NCBI GenBank assembly: GCA_947652605.1
Contig: OX393577.1
Span: 51,311,494-51,375,493 of the forward strand
Length of the DNA stretch: 64,000 bases
Direction: 5' to 3'
Source: Elmis aenea
Lineage: Eukaryota; Arthropoda; Insecta; Coleoptera; Elmidae
Position 1 is the stretch's first letter, and each line of letters starts with the position of its first letter. The position numbers and the translations under genes were made by a program. A model generated the notes under the pieces. The model worked only from the letters and a program-made list of their open reading frames with translations. It did not search any database and had not been told where the DNA came from. This document shows positions 19,990 through 31,335 of the stretch, one piece after another.

Positions 19990-22900
19990 ATAGCGTACTC
20001 CATTGACCGAAAATGTCCAAGCATTATTTTTAAAGAATTGAGATGTTTAGGTTTTGTATTACACTTTTACTCAATGCGGCAGTATTTTCGATTGAAAAGC
20101 AAAACCTGAGTGCGCTTTGGTGTCTTTAGATGTTGTAGTAAAGCGGTGTCTTTAAATTTTTAGATTAGGTTCTGGTAGAGGTTTCTCTTTGTACACCATT
20201 ATCAATGCACAAATTTTGGGAAGTTAATTTGTGAAAGATTGTGGATTTTCGAAATGAAATTAAAAGACTTGTATGCGTGCTCCGATTGTGTATCACCGCT
20301 CCATGATACATTTTACTAGGATACCTATAGATAACAGCTGTCAAATAAAAACTTTGTTTAACAAATGACAAATGAAAGATGTTGCGCAAGTCAGAAAATT
20401 ATCGGAACATATGAGACACGCTAAGAAAGGTTATACTTACACCAACCAATAATTTTAAAAGTCAGCATCCAAAATTTACACACTTATTTTACTTTAAGAA
20501 AAAAACTGCTTGCGATGATAGGTCAATACGGAAATTAGAACTTAGATAAAGGCAAATGGCAGAAAAAAATTGAATTAGAGCGTTAAATTCGCAAAGGTGG
20601 GCAAAATTTCAAGGTGAATTTATTGCCATTTTAACATTTGACGTAGGTACACCCTCAACGTTTTTAAAAATAAAAAAAAAAAAATAAAAACACGATTCTT
20701 TTAAATGTAAATAATTCCATAGCCACCTATGTTCAAACAAAACTGTAAAAGGATCCCTGTAGATATTTTTACGTGGAATTGGAAACAATGCCATTGCGCA
20801 CTCGATTTTTGAAATATATGCCAAACTTGATTTTTTTTTATGGCAACGATAGTAAACTACTGTTTTATTGAAGCTTTTTTTTTAATTGCAAACATTATTT
20901 TTCTCAACAAAAAAAAAACAAATGATGACTACATAGTATAAGGGTGTTTTTATTTTTTTTTGTGTAGATATTTCAAAAAGTTGAAGGTGTCTGTCAAATG
21001 TGAAAAAGACGGTATGTCTTCACTTTAGTGGACTTTGTCGGAAATTGATAAAATTGCGTGAGCTAATAAAACTAGACTTGCTGAACACAAATATGTTAAA
21101 ATTACTTGGCGGTCTCATTTAAGAAGCGTAAAAATTCATTATAAAAGTTCCGTTTGACAGTTTGGTTAGGTTATTTTAATACGAATTTTGTCATATTAAA
21201 ATAGCTAAAATATCTCTGTAAAGGGTATAAATATGATTATAAGGCTGTATTTGTATTAATTTTGCGTTAAAATAAGCTATAAATAACTTAAATCTTATAA
21301 AATACCCAAGTTCACAACTTATTTTTTTTTGACGTCTCGATTTCGTGCAGAGGTTCTTGCTCCTGTCTAAGTTTGCAATGTCAGCTGATTAAGCCCAATA
21401 AGAATTAGATCAGTTGCAATTGGAACAAATATTTCAATTACAAATTATAAATGACCATTAATTTTTATAGTAATCTATTAACTTGGCATTTGATCGAGGT
21501 AGTTAATTGGATATGCTAGTTCATTAAGTAGATTCTATCATCAGGTTAAGTAGAGAAATATCAAAAATTTTAGTTTTTAAAAGTCCGCTAAAGTGAAGTA
21601 GTTCCTAAAGTTACTCGTACAACACATGTAGATTATTGTCAATTGTCACCCTGTATATTTTTAGCCTCCCAACTTTTTTATCACAAATTTGTGCTAATAT
21701 ACAATGTGAGATTTTTAATAATTACGGGGATTCTAAAACTATTAAAGATAGAGAAATGGTTAAATGGGGAAAGCTGTAAAATGTCAAAATTGTTTAAATT
21801 TTGGAGAAGTGTCTTTAAATAAATCGATTTTTTGTCTTAGTGACACATTGATAAACAAAATTTAAAGCAAAAAGTTGCATCTTGTATAGATTGGTATGTT
21901 TTCCATTAGAAAAATATTAAGTTTATGTAAATTTCAAAAACAAGCGCCACTAGACAAAGGTCACTTAGTTTTATAAATCTTTTCTCTTGCAGTTTTAAAT
22001 TATAATGTATTGAAAGCGAAAAAAAGAGGTTTTAAAAGCATTACAGAAATAAACTATTTCAAAATGTAATAGGCTTTGACCTTTAATTAAATATTAAAAA
22101 CTTAATTTTTGCTTTCTTTCTTTTTTTTTTTTAGTTCATAAGATCTCTGTAATAATCATCGTAAAAAACTCACCCTGCATATTTGTTTTTTTTTGAGCAT
22201 TTGCCAATTAATTTATGACAATTGATGTATTATCTTTTGAATCCAAAGTTCTTTTCTTATTTTAATCTCGTAATGTCGTAATGTACCTATACATATATTC
22301 ATGTCTGTATATGTTCTAGTTTCTCTCAAATTATTTATAGTCTTTGGAGTAATACCGGTTTAATTGAATTATTCAAGGTCGAACTGAACTTAATTAAACG
22401 TAATTTAATGCGCAGTGCATTCAGGAATTAAGCAAATACATTTTGGATAAAGAGTAACGATTTAACTTCAAATGATAATCAGGGAGCGCAAAGCTTTTAT
22501 TACCCAGAAGCTACAAGTGCATTCTAGATAACCATTTTACTATTCAAGTTACCACCGAAAGCATCGAGATTCTAATCAGCGTCATCTGAAGTTGAACTCA
22601 CTCTGAATTTGGTGCATTTACTGCGAGACGAACGATTAATCGCATAAGCGGTGGTTTTTGGCTATTTGATGCGATTTACCGCATTGTTTAGCGATGTGTT
22701 GCTATTGGCAGATTATATGGTTACTAGATTTACAATTAGCACTTCATTATGGAAGTGGTAAATGTAAATTTGATTTCGCTGTGAACTGCAGAAGACGTCT
22801 TTGTATCTATTAATTATGTTGTGTAATTCAAAAGCTATGCACGCGACGTGTATTTTATAAGTTGTTCAAGTTCCGTAACTATTTAAGATATTACTTAACG

Positions 22901-23165
22901 ACAAAAGGTTTATATCTACATTCCTGCTTAATGCCGACGTTGTGTATTGTGTGCCAGGCTTGTTTCTAACGTCAGACACGTTGCGATTGTTTTAGAAAGA
23001 TTAATTTAAGCTAATGGTGAATTTATTTGTTGTACACGATCTTAAAGCGTAACATTTTACGTCTTTAGGATAAATTTCTTGTCATTGTGCAAACAAAATA
23101 TTAGTTAAGATGCCTATAATATAATACTATTCAAAAAATAATTTTTCTCTACGTTAATTACTTAA
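19990..23165. other. AT-rich sequence with scattered element ends
   Basis: CAATTGTCACCCTGTATA at about 21638-21655 and AAAACTCACCCTGCATA at about 22167-22183 are isolated ends of the CAGGGTG type. CACTTTAGTGGACTTT (about 21020-21035) and AAAGTCCGCTAAAGTG (about 21580-21595) are an inverted pair, suggesting one element over roughly 20940-21650. From 22380 to 23000 the sequence is less AT-rich and repeat-free but shows no exon I can support. Confidence 0.4.
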
Positions 23166-23171
23166 CAGAAA

Positions 23172-23873
23172 AGGTCACTATACGTTGTCGCTAGAACTTG
23201 ATAAAGGATGTGGTTACTGCAACAAGACCATCAAAACTAAATGTTTTGCAGAGTTATACGTGCCATCGGCCATTTTCTTCGGAAAAATAGGGGAAAAACT
23301 GAAAAATTTAATAATAAAAGAAATTTTTGCGATCGCGTTGGCCATGAAATCGCCAGAGACAAAAACAAAATTTTTCCATTTACCAATGCGCACATGCTTT
23401 GCAAGTAAAATGGTGCAAAGTTTTTGAAAAAATCCTAAACGGTTCCGGAGAAAAACGCGAAAACCGAGGCCCTTGTGAAAACGGTTTTTCCCATGTTAAA
23501 CGCCTATGCAAGTCGCATAGATATAGTTATACAGATAAACCACAACTTCTCAAATCATAGCGCATATGTAGGGGTTTTGTTTTTGACGTTTTTCTCCGGA
23601 ACTGTTCTAGATTTTTTCAAAAACTTTGCACCATTTTACTTGCAAAGGATGCGCGCATTGGTAAATAGAAGAATTTAGATTTTGTCTCAGACAGTTTCAT
23701 GGCCAACACGATCGCAAAAATAATCTTTTTATACCAATTTCTCAGTTTTTCCCCTATTTTTCCGAAGGAAATGGCCAGTGGCACGTGTAACTCTGGAAAA
23801 CACTTAACTTTGATGTCCTTCATGCAATAAACACAGCCTTAATCAAATTTTAGCGACAACGTATCGTGACCCT
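23172..23873. mobile_element. Foldback element with inverted arms of about 285 bp
   Basis: GGTCACTATACGTTGTCGCT at the left matches the complement of AGCGACAACGTATCGTGACC at the right, and the match continues through CCATTTTACTTGCAAAG and AGTTTTTCCCCTATTTTTCC to a spacer around 23460-23590. Because the arms are inverted, almost the same peptide (KCF.EL.VP.AI.FGKIGEKL) is read on the plus strand at 23185-23427 and on the minus strand at 23823-23617. I do not treat either as a gene. Target duplication was not found. Confidence 0.75.
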
Positions 23874-24269
23874 CCCTTGTTAGTTACAAATTTAAAAAAT
23901 CTTCATTTTATAAAATTTATTAACATTCTCAAAGTGAAGTAGACTTTTTAGGAAGAGTTTTACCGAAACTTATATGAATATACATTGTAACAATGATTTA
24001 ATTCAGCACCTTAAAATACAAAAAGGAACAATCATAAGTTGTTTTATTACAACATTTTACACAGACTGCTAAAAGCGAGATATTTTATATAACGAAACCA
24101 AAGAATTAAATTCATAAACTGCATAATTTCTATGACAACATTGGATACGCTGAGGGTAGATTGTTTAAATAAGGTTTGCATTTCATTACATTTTTGCTGT
24201 TATGCTAATTATCAGCATATATGTTGATTTACATGGTAATAGTTAAAATACAATTTTCTGTAAACAATA
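23874..24269. other. AT-rich sequence, nothing recognised
   Basis: No supported feature. Confidence 0.4.
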
Positions 24270-24480
24270 TTAATGTTTAGTGGTAAACTGAAGAACAGGT
24301 AACAAAAAGATTTAAGGAAGAGCAAAGTGGTTTCAGAACAGGAAGATGTTTTGTATAAGACAAGTAATTGACGGAATATGGCGAAGAATACCGAAACACA
24401 CGTCACCTTTATCGACTTAGAGAAGACATACGATAACGTGCCTAGAAACAAATTGTATTATTTATAGATTAAGCCTTGGA
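24270..24480 (+). pseudogene. LINE reverse transcriptase fragment (finger and palm motifs)
   Basis: The plus strand, across frameshifts, reads KEEQSGFRTGR and then THVTFIDLEKTYDNVPRNKL. These are the conserved RT blocks 3 and 4 of a LINE (QSGFR.GRS and F.DLEKAYD.V.R). The first catalytic Asp region is recognisable, the YADD box is not present, and stops and shifts interrupt the frame. The same old element probably resumes at 25990-26340, split by the TGCTCGA repeat block. Confidence 0.7.
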
Positions 24481-24605
24481 GAAACGGTATAAGAAATGGA
24501 TTTAAAAAAAAAAGAGTTAAGATAGGTATTACACGTCTCCAGTGCCTATTATTCGCTAAAGACTAGGTTATTTTGCCCAAAAGGAAAAGGACATGTATGC
24601 CGGGT

Positions 24606-25860
24606 GTAACTGAGTTCTCATACACCCCCTTTTTTCTTCTTTAATTTTAATTTTAAATAAATGTATTTTAAACAAATAACATGTGTAAAAAACGGGGTGC
24701 AGAAAATTGCTCGAAAAATAGTTTCTCGAATGGAAAATTCCTCGAAAGGAAAATTGCTCGAAATAATAAATTTATATAAATACAAAATAATTAAATGTAC
24801 TACAGTGATACACCCCTTTTTTTTTCTTTAATTTTAATTTTAGACATATAACATGTGTAAAAAACGGGGTGCAGAAAATTGCTCGGACACAATTGCTCGA
24901 AAAATAGTTTCTCGAATGGAAAATTCCTCGATAGGAAAATTGCTCGAATAACAATTCCTCGAAAGGAAAATTACTCGAAATAATAAAAAAATAATAAATT
25001 TATCTTCTTCTTCTTCTTAATCGTTTCCTCTTGTACCTTTCGGTGTCGAGGTTGCTTTTCTGTTACTGTATTATCTTTCTCCACTCCTTCCTATCGTTGG
25101 CTAATTGTGGCACATCTTTCCAGCTGACTCCTTTTCCTTCTAGTCTCTTCCTCACTTCTTTTTCCCATTTTATTCTTGGCCTTCCTCTAGCTCTTTTTCC
25201 CTCTATCTGCATTTTCCATCCTATTTTCGCGTATCTACTTTCTGGCATGCGTAGTAAATGCCCCAGCCATCGTAATTGATTCGTCTCCATCTTTTTCTTA
25301 ATATCTGTTACTCCAAGTTTATTTCGGATTTTTTCGTTACTGATTTTATCGATCAGTCTACATCCCTCTATTCTTCTCAAAAATCTCATTTCCTGTACCT
25401 GTATTCTTTGTTTTTGTTTTTGAGTTAGTGTCCAAGTTTCTGAACTGTACGTGAGGATGGGTACGTACACTGCATTAAAAACTCGCGTCTTCGTCTCTTT
25501 TGATATTTCCTTCTTACTTATCAAACATTTATTTGTGGCGTAGTAAAATTTCGTCGCTGCCGCTATTCTGTTATTCAGATCTTCCTCCAATTTAATAAAT
25601 TTATATAAATACAAAATAATTAAATGTACTACAATGATACACCCCTTTTTTTTCTTTAATTTTAATTTTAGACATATAACATGTGTAAAAAACGGGGTGC
25701 AGAAAATTGCTCGGACACAATTGCTCGAAAAATAGTTTCTCGAATGGAAAATTCCTTGATAGGAAAATTGCTCGAATAACAATACCTCGAAAGGAAAATT
25801 GCTCGAAATAATAAAAAAATAATAAATTTATATAAATACAAAATAATTAAATGTACTTAC
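24606..25860. mobile_element. Composite with three copies of a TGCTCGA minisatellite unit
   Basis: Three long repeat units (from about 24622, 24800 and 25630) each contain ACACCCC plus a T run, an AATTTTAATTTTA block, TAACATGTGTAAAAAACGGGGTG and then an array of GAAAATTGCTCGA-like words with CTCGA spaced 15-16 bp. ACCCC(T)n and (A)nCGGGGT can pair as a hairpin. The second and third units are split by the LINE insertion at 25004-25592. The repeats sit inside the older LINE remnant (24270-26340). Superfamily unknown. Confidence 0.65.
24992..25604 (-). mobile_element. LINE (RTE-like) 3' fragment with 12-bp target duplication
   Basis: TAATAAATTTAT at 24992-25003 and 25593-25604 bracket a 589-bp insert (25004-25592). 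The intact unit in the other repeat copies carries one such site, confirming the insertion. The minus strand reads from EEDLNNRIAAATKFYYA through YSSETWTLT, EMRFLRRIEGC, RWLGHLLRM and RARGRPRIKWE to WRKIIQ and stop: the C-terminal thumb and tail of a LINE RT of the class with Y.SE.W, RFLRRI and RGRPR..W motifs. The 3' tail is (AAG)n, which fits RTE-like elements; the clade is tentative. The insert has no internal stop, so it is fairly young, but 5'-truncated and not functional. Confidence 0.85.
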
Positions 25861-25989
25861 TACAAAAGCTGTTTACATTTGTTTACACTTAGAAAAATGT
25901 ATTTAAATTTATTTACAAATACATGTACACTTACTCAATTTGTTGTTGAGATAAACACTATAAAGAGAAGTTTTTTTGTGGTCAAGACC

Positions 25990-26340
25990 CAGAAAACAAG
26001 AAACAAAGTGAGAACTGTGGAACTAAATTTTATGAGGCGATGCCTGTATTAACAAGAACAGATAAAGTAAGAACTGGAACAATTTGGCAAAAAATGAATA
26101 GCAACATCAATTACATCCAGAATTAAAAATAAAGCTTTGACATGGTAGGGGCATGTTCAAAGGATGAACAATGAGAGAAGGCCAATAAAGGTTATCCAGG
26201 GACGAAAAGGGATCGGCCAGCTTTCAAGTGAAAGTATGTTAACAAAGCCCAGGTAAATAAAGGACTAGAAGAAAGAGACTGGACCGATTGAGACCTGTGG
26301 AGAATGAAAACGACAAATCCATGAAAGAGGAGAAGAATTA
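25990..26340 (+). pseudogene. LINE RT C-terminal remnant, probably continuing 24270-24480
   Basis: The plus strand across several frameshifts shows FMRRCLY, KALTW.GHVQRMNNERRPIK, and then words fitting RGRP..KW and EEDWTD..LWRM: the RFLRR, LRW.GHV.RM and C-terminal tail of a LINE RT. Orientation and order agree with the RT fragment at 24270-24480, so the two are plausibly one element split by the 24606-25860 insertion. Confidence 0.65.
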
Positions 26341-27850
26341 ATACAATATTTGATATTTAGTTAATGTTAAAGGAAAAAACATCAAATTACAAACCCTTCG
26401 TAACTTCTACCAAATGAGTTTCAAAAGGTTTTACATCTTGTTTTATTTGTGTTTTCTCAGGCTACTATAATTTTCGTTAAAAAAAACAACTAAAAAACAC
26501 TCGCAACTTACATATCATTGAAAATAACTACATCAACCCTTAGGTATATATTTGGAATGATAAAAAAACAAGGAATTTAAATAAGTCATAGCCAACTATA
26601 AGTTCCATTTAAAAAAATACAACTTTATGTCACAACCTCACAACTCGAATTTACAAATTTTTTTTGAAAAATTGCCTACGCCACTGCATTGTTATCAAAA
26701 AAGTGCCTGTAGAACGTGAAAATTATTTTTGTTTATTTTCATAAACAAGTGAGATATGGTCATGAAACGAAAAGTCGAAAAATCAAGTTATCGGCGAAAA
26801 CTCGAAAACAAAAGACTATAACCAATTTTTGTTTTATCAATAACTTTTTCTTAAAAAAAGAGATCGAGGATGCGCGGTCCGTTTTTTGATACCTCTTATA
26901 GTTACCGAGGTTCCCTATTAAAAGATTAAAACATCGAAATTTGCCCACCCTGAACATCTAAAACTTTCATTGATTTTGTTTATATCAATAATTTTCCTTA
27001 ATAATTGTAGATAGATACCTTGCGAATTTTTTTTTGATTTATTTCATAAATTCCACCACTTTATTATTTTCGCTATTTGAATGTTATTGTATTTTATTGA
27101 AGTACACTTAAATTAGACACCGATCCTAGATAAAAATGGTATGCAACGAATGTTTTATAAAAAGTTGGAATTGCACTTTTCTCTTGAAATTAAGCAGTAT
27201 ATTGCCGCAGAAAAAGTATCAGCAAACGACAAAGAAGAATCAATGAGTTCGCCTTTGCGTTATTACTTTTCCTGACTCATATCTCCGTATAATATTGATA
27301 GATAGACTCAGATAGCGTTGAAGATAAATGACGTTGTGTCCCCTACAAATTCTATCTATAGCCGAGATCATAAATTATAAGGTGCGAACACTCCCCAGTA
27401 TTAGGTTTTCACTTTAAGATCAAATTTGATTTAGTTCTGCCTTATTTTTAACAAGTTCCATGATTTATTTCAGATTTTGGCAACTTTCGTTGTGTTTACG
27501 TGTGTCACCTGTCTGTGCATTTTGAATCATTTTTTTATCTACTAATCAGAATCAAATTTGTCTAAAACATTAGTTAATTAAGCAGTTTCTTCGCTAAATA
27601 ATCTTAACATATCGATGTTACCTGTAAGTAACCAAAAAAAAGTAAGAATAAAAATAGATAAAAGAATTGGTTAAACTTAGAGTTATCAATTAATAACTCT
27701 TTTGCAAAATCTCAGCTTATAAAATATATTTAACTGGTGAAAATTGTAAAGTATGACTTTTTGTACCAAACTATAACTGTTTTAGTATACTTTCCTCGTT
27801 ATTATTTTGAAGTAAATTTTAACAAGTTGCGTATAACGTGATCTAAATGT
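26341..27850. other. AT-rich sequence, no gene recognised
   Basis: Only short AT-rich frames without domain signatures. Confidence 0.4.
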
Positions 27851-28526
27851 ATACAGGGTGATTGAAATTCGAGTTTAAGCATGGGGATCTCGCTTATTTA
27901 TAATAGCTAGAGTATGCGTTTAAATTTGACAAAGATGTTAAATTTTGTGCTCAATAATAATCTGAAGAAAAATTGGAAATATCTCAAACGGTATCCTTGA
28001 AAATTAGGAAAAATCGGAAAATACGATTTTTGAAAATCGTTCGTAACTCCTTTGGAGTATGAATTATTTCAAATTTGTTAAAACGTTCAAATATTGCCCA
28101 AGCAACTTTTTAAGCCGAATCGGATGGTGGTCACAGATTTTCCTTGGATCGATTCGTTTTTGTTTTATGACAACCAGCTTTATTTTTTCTTATGGACGCA
28201 ATATTTGCTTTTTACTTAATCAAATAGCATTTATTTTTCTGAATCCATTGATGTATCACACATGGTATTATACTTCTTTATTCATTGTCAAATAAAAAAA
28301 AAAAAAGGTTTTAAACAACAACTATTATAAAATAAGTAGGCCGGTCGTTGTAGTTTATGTTGTTTCCATGACTACCAACAAACTAAAAGTTTTGAAAGAC
28401 TATTACTTGTCACATTAATAAATTCGTAAAAATGAACTTTAATAACGAAGAAAAACGCGATATGCTGCGAATTTTTTATTTATGAATAGGAATTCGCTTT
28501 TGTTAAGTTAATGATATGCAGAAATA

Positions 28527-29864
28527 CGAGGGCGAACCCAAAAGTAAGGTCTCCTGATTTTTTAAAAATAGAAAAAACCGTTTTATTTTAAAAGTAAATA
28601 CATCATTTTAAAGCTCATACATTGATCTATTTTTCAACATAATCTCCATTTACATCTACACATTTTTGAAGAGACGCTGGGTCAACTTTTGTATCCCCCT
28701 GTCAAACCAGTCCACCGCCAAGCTATTCAGATAGCGTTCAACCTCTTCTTTAACTTCTTCGTCACTGCTGAATCGTTGTCCACCCAAGTGCTCCTTCAAG
28801 TTGGGAAACAAATGGTAATCGCTAGGAGCCAGATCAGGACTGTAAGGGGGGTGGGGAATGACAGTCCATCCAAACTGCTTCAAAAGCTCCTGCGTTACAC
28901 GGGCAACATGAGGGCGAGCGTTATCGTGCAGAAGTCTCACCCTTGCTGAGCATCCCTCTTCGACGATTCTGGATCGCCCGTCGGAGCTTTTTTAACGTTT
29001 CGCAGTACCTGTCGGCGTTTATTGTTGTCCCAGGTGGCATAAAGTCAATCAACAAAATCCCCTTCCGATCCCAAAACACACTTGCCATGACTTTGCCCGC
29101 GGATTGTGTTTGTTTGAACTTTCGCGGCTTGGGCGAAGTCGAATGACGCCACTCACGTGATTGTTGCTTCGTCTCCGGCGTGAAATGGAAGACCCACGTT
29201 TCGTCCCCAGTAACGACGGAATCCAAGAACTCCTCCTTCTGATCAGCCCATTGTTGGAGGAATTGGCGGGATGTTTCGACACGTTGTCGTTTGTGGTCCT
29301 CCGTTAACATCCGTGGAACCCACCGAGCACAAACCTTTCGATAGTCCAATTTTTCGGACAAAATCCTCTGAATGCTGGACTCGGAAATCTCAGGAACACG
29401 CAGACTAAGCTCATGGATGGTGATCCTTCGATTTTGACGCAAAATTTGCTTAATCTTTTCCACTGTCTCGTCCGATATCGATGGTCTGCCGCTCCGCTCC
29501 ACATCGTGAATTTCCGTGCGACCGCCGGCAAACTCCCTACACCACTTGACCACTTCCGAACGTTTTTAACGTCTATGCACTTATGGCCGTACACTTCCGT
29601 CAATTGTCGATGAATATCGATAGGTTGGACCCCTTTAGCGTTTAAAAATCGAATAACTGCGCGAAGTTCGCTCTTGGCGGTAACAGCAATCGGGAGCGCC
29701 ATCTCGAACGACTGCTGAGCACGCTATAAGCGCTCTAGCGTGTTCGGACAGGGTTGGATCGAGAGTGGGGGAACAGGCGCATGCGCCAGTGTTGCCGGAA
29801 TTCGTCTTATATGTATCATCGCAGCTCCAGCGCCTTGGAGACCTTACTTTTGGGTTCGCCCTCG
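28527..29864 (-). mobile_element. Mariner element, 1338 bp, perfect 28-bp TIRs, TA duplication
   Basis: Both ends begin CGAGGGCGAACCCAAAAGTA and agree for 28 bases. TA flanks at 28525-28526 and 29865-29866. Length and TIRs fit mariner. Perfect TIRs suggest fairly recent mobility even though the transposase frame is broken, so it may have moved as a non-autonomous copy. Confidence 0.95.
28656..29702 (-). pseudogene. Mariner transposase, D,D34D, two frameshifts
   Basis: Read on the minus strand in three frames: MALPIAVTAKSELRAVIRFL ... (29702 to about 29555), then KWCREFAGGRTEIHDVERSG through SRPSISDE-type HTH and GDETWVFHF to GMLSKG (about 29553 to 28935), then VRLLHDNARPH ... PDLAPSDYHLFPNLK to RLFKNV (28940 to 28656). 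About 349 codons in total, the normal mariner length. The catalytic triad is visible as the Asp of GDETW, of HDNARPH and of PSDYHLF with exactly 34 residues between the last two. The linker WVPRML before the catalytic core is typical. The two frameshifts make it non-functional. It would bind the TIRs and cut and paste at TA. Confidence 0.92.
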
Positions 29865-30257
29865 TATATCCAAAAAGAAGACATCCCTCGCAAACATATT
29901 TTTGTACGTTGGACAGAAACTTGGGTAAATATGGGGTTTTTGCCAAACTTAAAGAAAAATATGGCAGGTAATGGGTTAGTTCACACGGTGACATTTAAAG
30001 TCGCGACTTTAAAAGAAAGTACAAATAAAATTGATCTAATGAATAAAATAAAAAAGTTATGAGAGAGAAAATAAATTCGACATTTTCATATTTTTTGCTA
30101 TGACATCTGAAGCAAGAGGAATTTTGTACTTTTAAAAATTGATTGTGGCTCCTTTATACTAAGGAATAATTCGTCTAATTTAAACAAACCTGTATCTCTT
30201 TATCTCTTATAATAAGCGAGATCCCTATGCTGGAAATGTAGTCAGGGACACCCTGTA

Positions 30258-30497
30258 TATTTATTTAAAAAATAACTAATAAACGCGCTAAAGTCTGTTC
30301 ATGTGACAAAATGAGCTACATAATTACATAATTAATCACCACCATAAAATTTGGTGTAAATATTTTAAAATTGTTCAACGAACATTTAGTCCATTCATAA
30401 GATTTATACCGGTTACACGGTTATTTTTTTGTGCGAGTAATAATATAGCGCCGGCCTTCAGTCAATAAAGTTACTTGATCATGACTGTAATTCGCAG
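30258..30497. other. AT-rich spacer
   Basis: Nothing recognised between the chimeric element and the open segment starting at about 30498. Confidence 0.4.
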
Positions 30498-30709
30498 CTA
30501 CATTTCTTGTCATCCTTTTCTTTTCTGTGCTCCTTTATGCGGCACAAGCTGGCAGCGAAATCGCCTTAATAAAAAGCATCACGAACGGCACGTTATGGGT
30601 CATCAATGAATATAGAATTATAGAAAGCGAAATTGCTTTAGTCCCAACTTTCATTAGCAAACGCAAACTTTGGTTGCTACGTTGTCTGTTTTGTTATGAT
30701 TATCCGTAG
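30498..30709 (+). other. Exon-like open segment with signal-peptide character
   Basis: After an AG at 30496-30497 (TAATTCGCAG) the frame reads ATFLVILFFSVLLYAAQAG then SEIALIKSITNGTLWVINE and ends at a stop at 30707-30709. The first part looks like a signal peptide with an AQA-type cleavage site. There is no in-frame ATG, so if real it would be a downstream exon. The acceptor is weak and there is no known homologue that I recognise. Chance is a serious alternative. Confidence 0.2.
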
Positions 30710-31335
30710 GAAAAGGTTCGCCCCGTTCGCAAAAAAACAAAGCCAAATAAACATCCGGTTATACTTATGTTTGATATTTACATTTCCGTTGTATCAGAAA
30801 GTCTGTTGACCTTTGAATGTTTTATGAGATATAAATTCAACTACAATCCCTATTAAGAAATAAGAAAGTAAATTGTGGTTTATGTGTAAACACAAACACT
30901 GATTTATACGTGAGGAATTTGCAAACAAATCGAATTGTGCTGCATTATGTTTGTTACTCTTTACCGCAAACAAAGGAAATTTGCTTGGACAACAATGTAA
31001 TTAGATATTGCTGCAATACACCGTGTAGCAATCACTCACGGCGCTGCCCAACAAGTGAACGAAACTGAAATTAATTAACATTTTATTCACAGAAACTGTA
31101 GTGAACTTTGTCAGAACTAAATAGTAAAGTCGACAATTAGGTGATGTTATCTTCAGCCATTCTTTTGTTTGATATTCTACAAACGTTTAAGTAATTTAAT
31201 TAAAATCGTGGGAAAAACGTACAAAATTCGTGCCTAAAATTCGTAGACGCTGCTTAAAAATACAAATTAAAGAATGGTACCTAACAATCTTATGTATGTA
31301 TATTCATATTGGAAGCAAGCATACTAATTTATATA
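30710..31335. other. AT-rich sequence, no gene recognised
   Basis: No supported feature. Confidence 0.4.

Larger units (their letters stand above)
28431..29972 (+). pseudogene. Transposase N-terminus (DUF4817-like HTH), split by a mariner
   Basis: ATG at 28431 begins MNFNNEEKRDMLRIFYL, the typical opening of insect DUF4817-type transposase-like proteins (NEEK.DML.IY). A stop and a one-base shift follow. Beyond the mariner, from 29867, the frame reads YPKRRHPSQTYFCTLDRN then LGKYGVFAKLKEKYG and stops, matching the family's YP.RRHPS...F..L...L...G.F block. The two halves join across the TA target of the mariner (YAE then YPKRR). Only the DNA-binding N-terminus remains; no catalytic domain is present, so it is dead. 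It shows which kind of transposase mobilised families A and B. Confidence 0.7.
27854..30255 (+). mobile_element. Chimeric DDE transposon: family B left end, family A right end
   Basis: The left end CAGGGTGATTGAAATTCGAG (family B) follows TA at 27852-27853. The right end, inverted, is CAGGGTGTCCCTGACTACAT (family A), followed by TA at 30256-30257. Between them lie the start of a transposase gene (28431-28526, continued 29867-29972) and a mariner inserted at 28527-29864. Most of the transposase is deleted. Different ends on one element mean either an end swap during abortive transposition or recombination between related elements. Confidence 0.7.

Noticed and set aside
23185..23823. Similar 80- and 68-codon proteins on opposite strands, looking like divergent paralogues
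   Set aside because: They are the two arms of one foldback element read on opposite strands.
29749..29870. A separate gene at the right end of the mariner (several overlapping ORFs)
   Set aside because: The frames run across the mariner 5' untranslated region and TIR into the interrupted transposase and are not independent.
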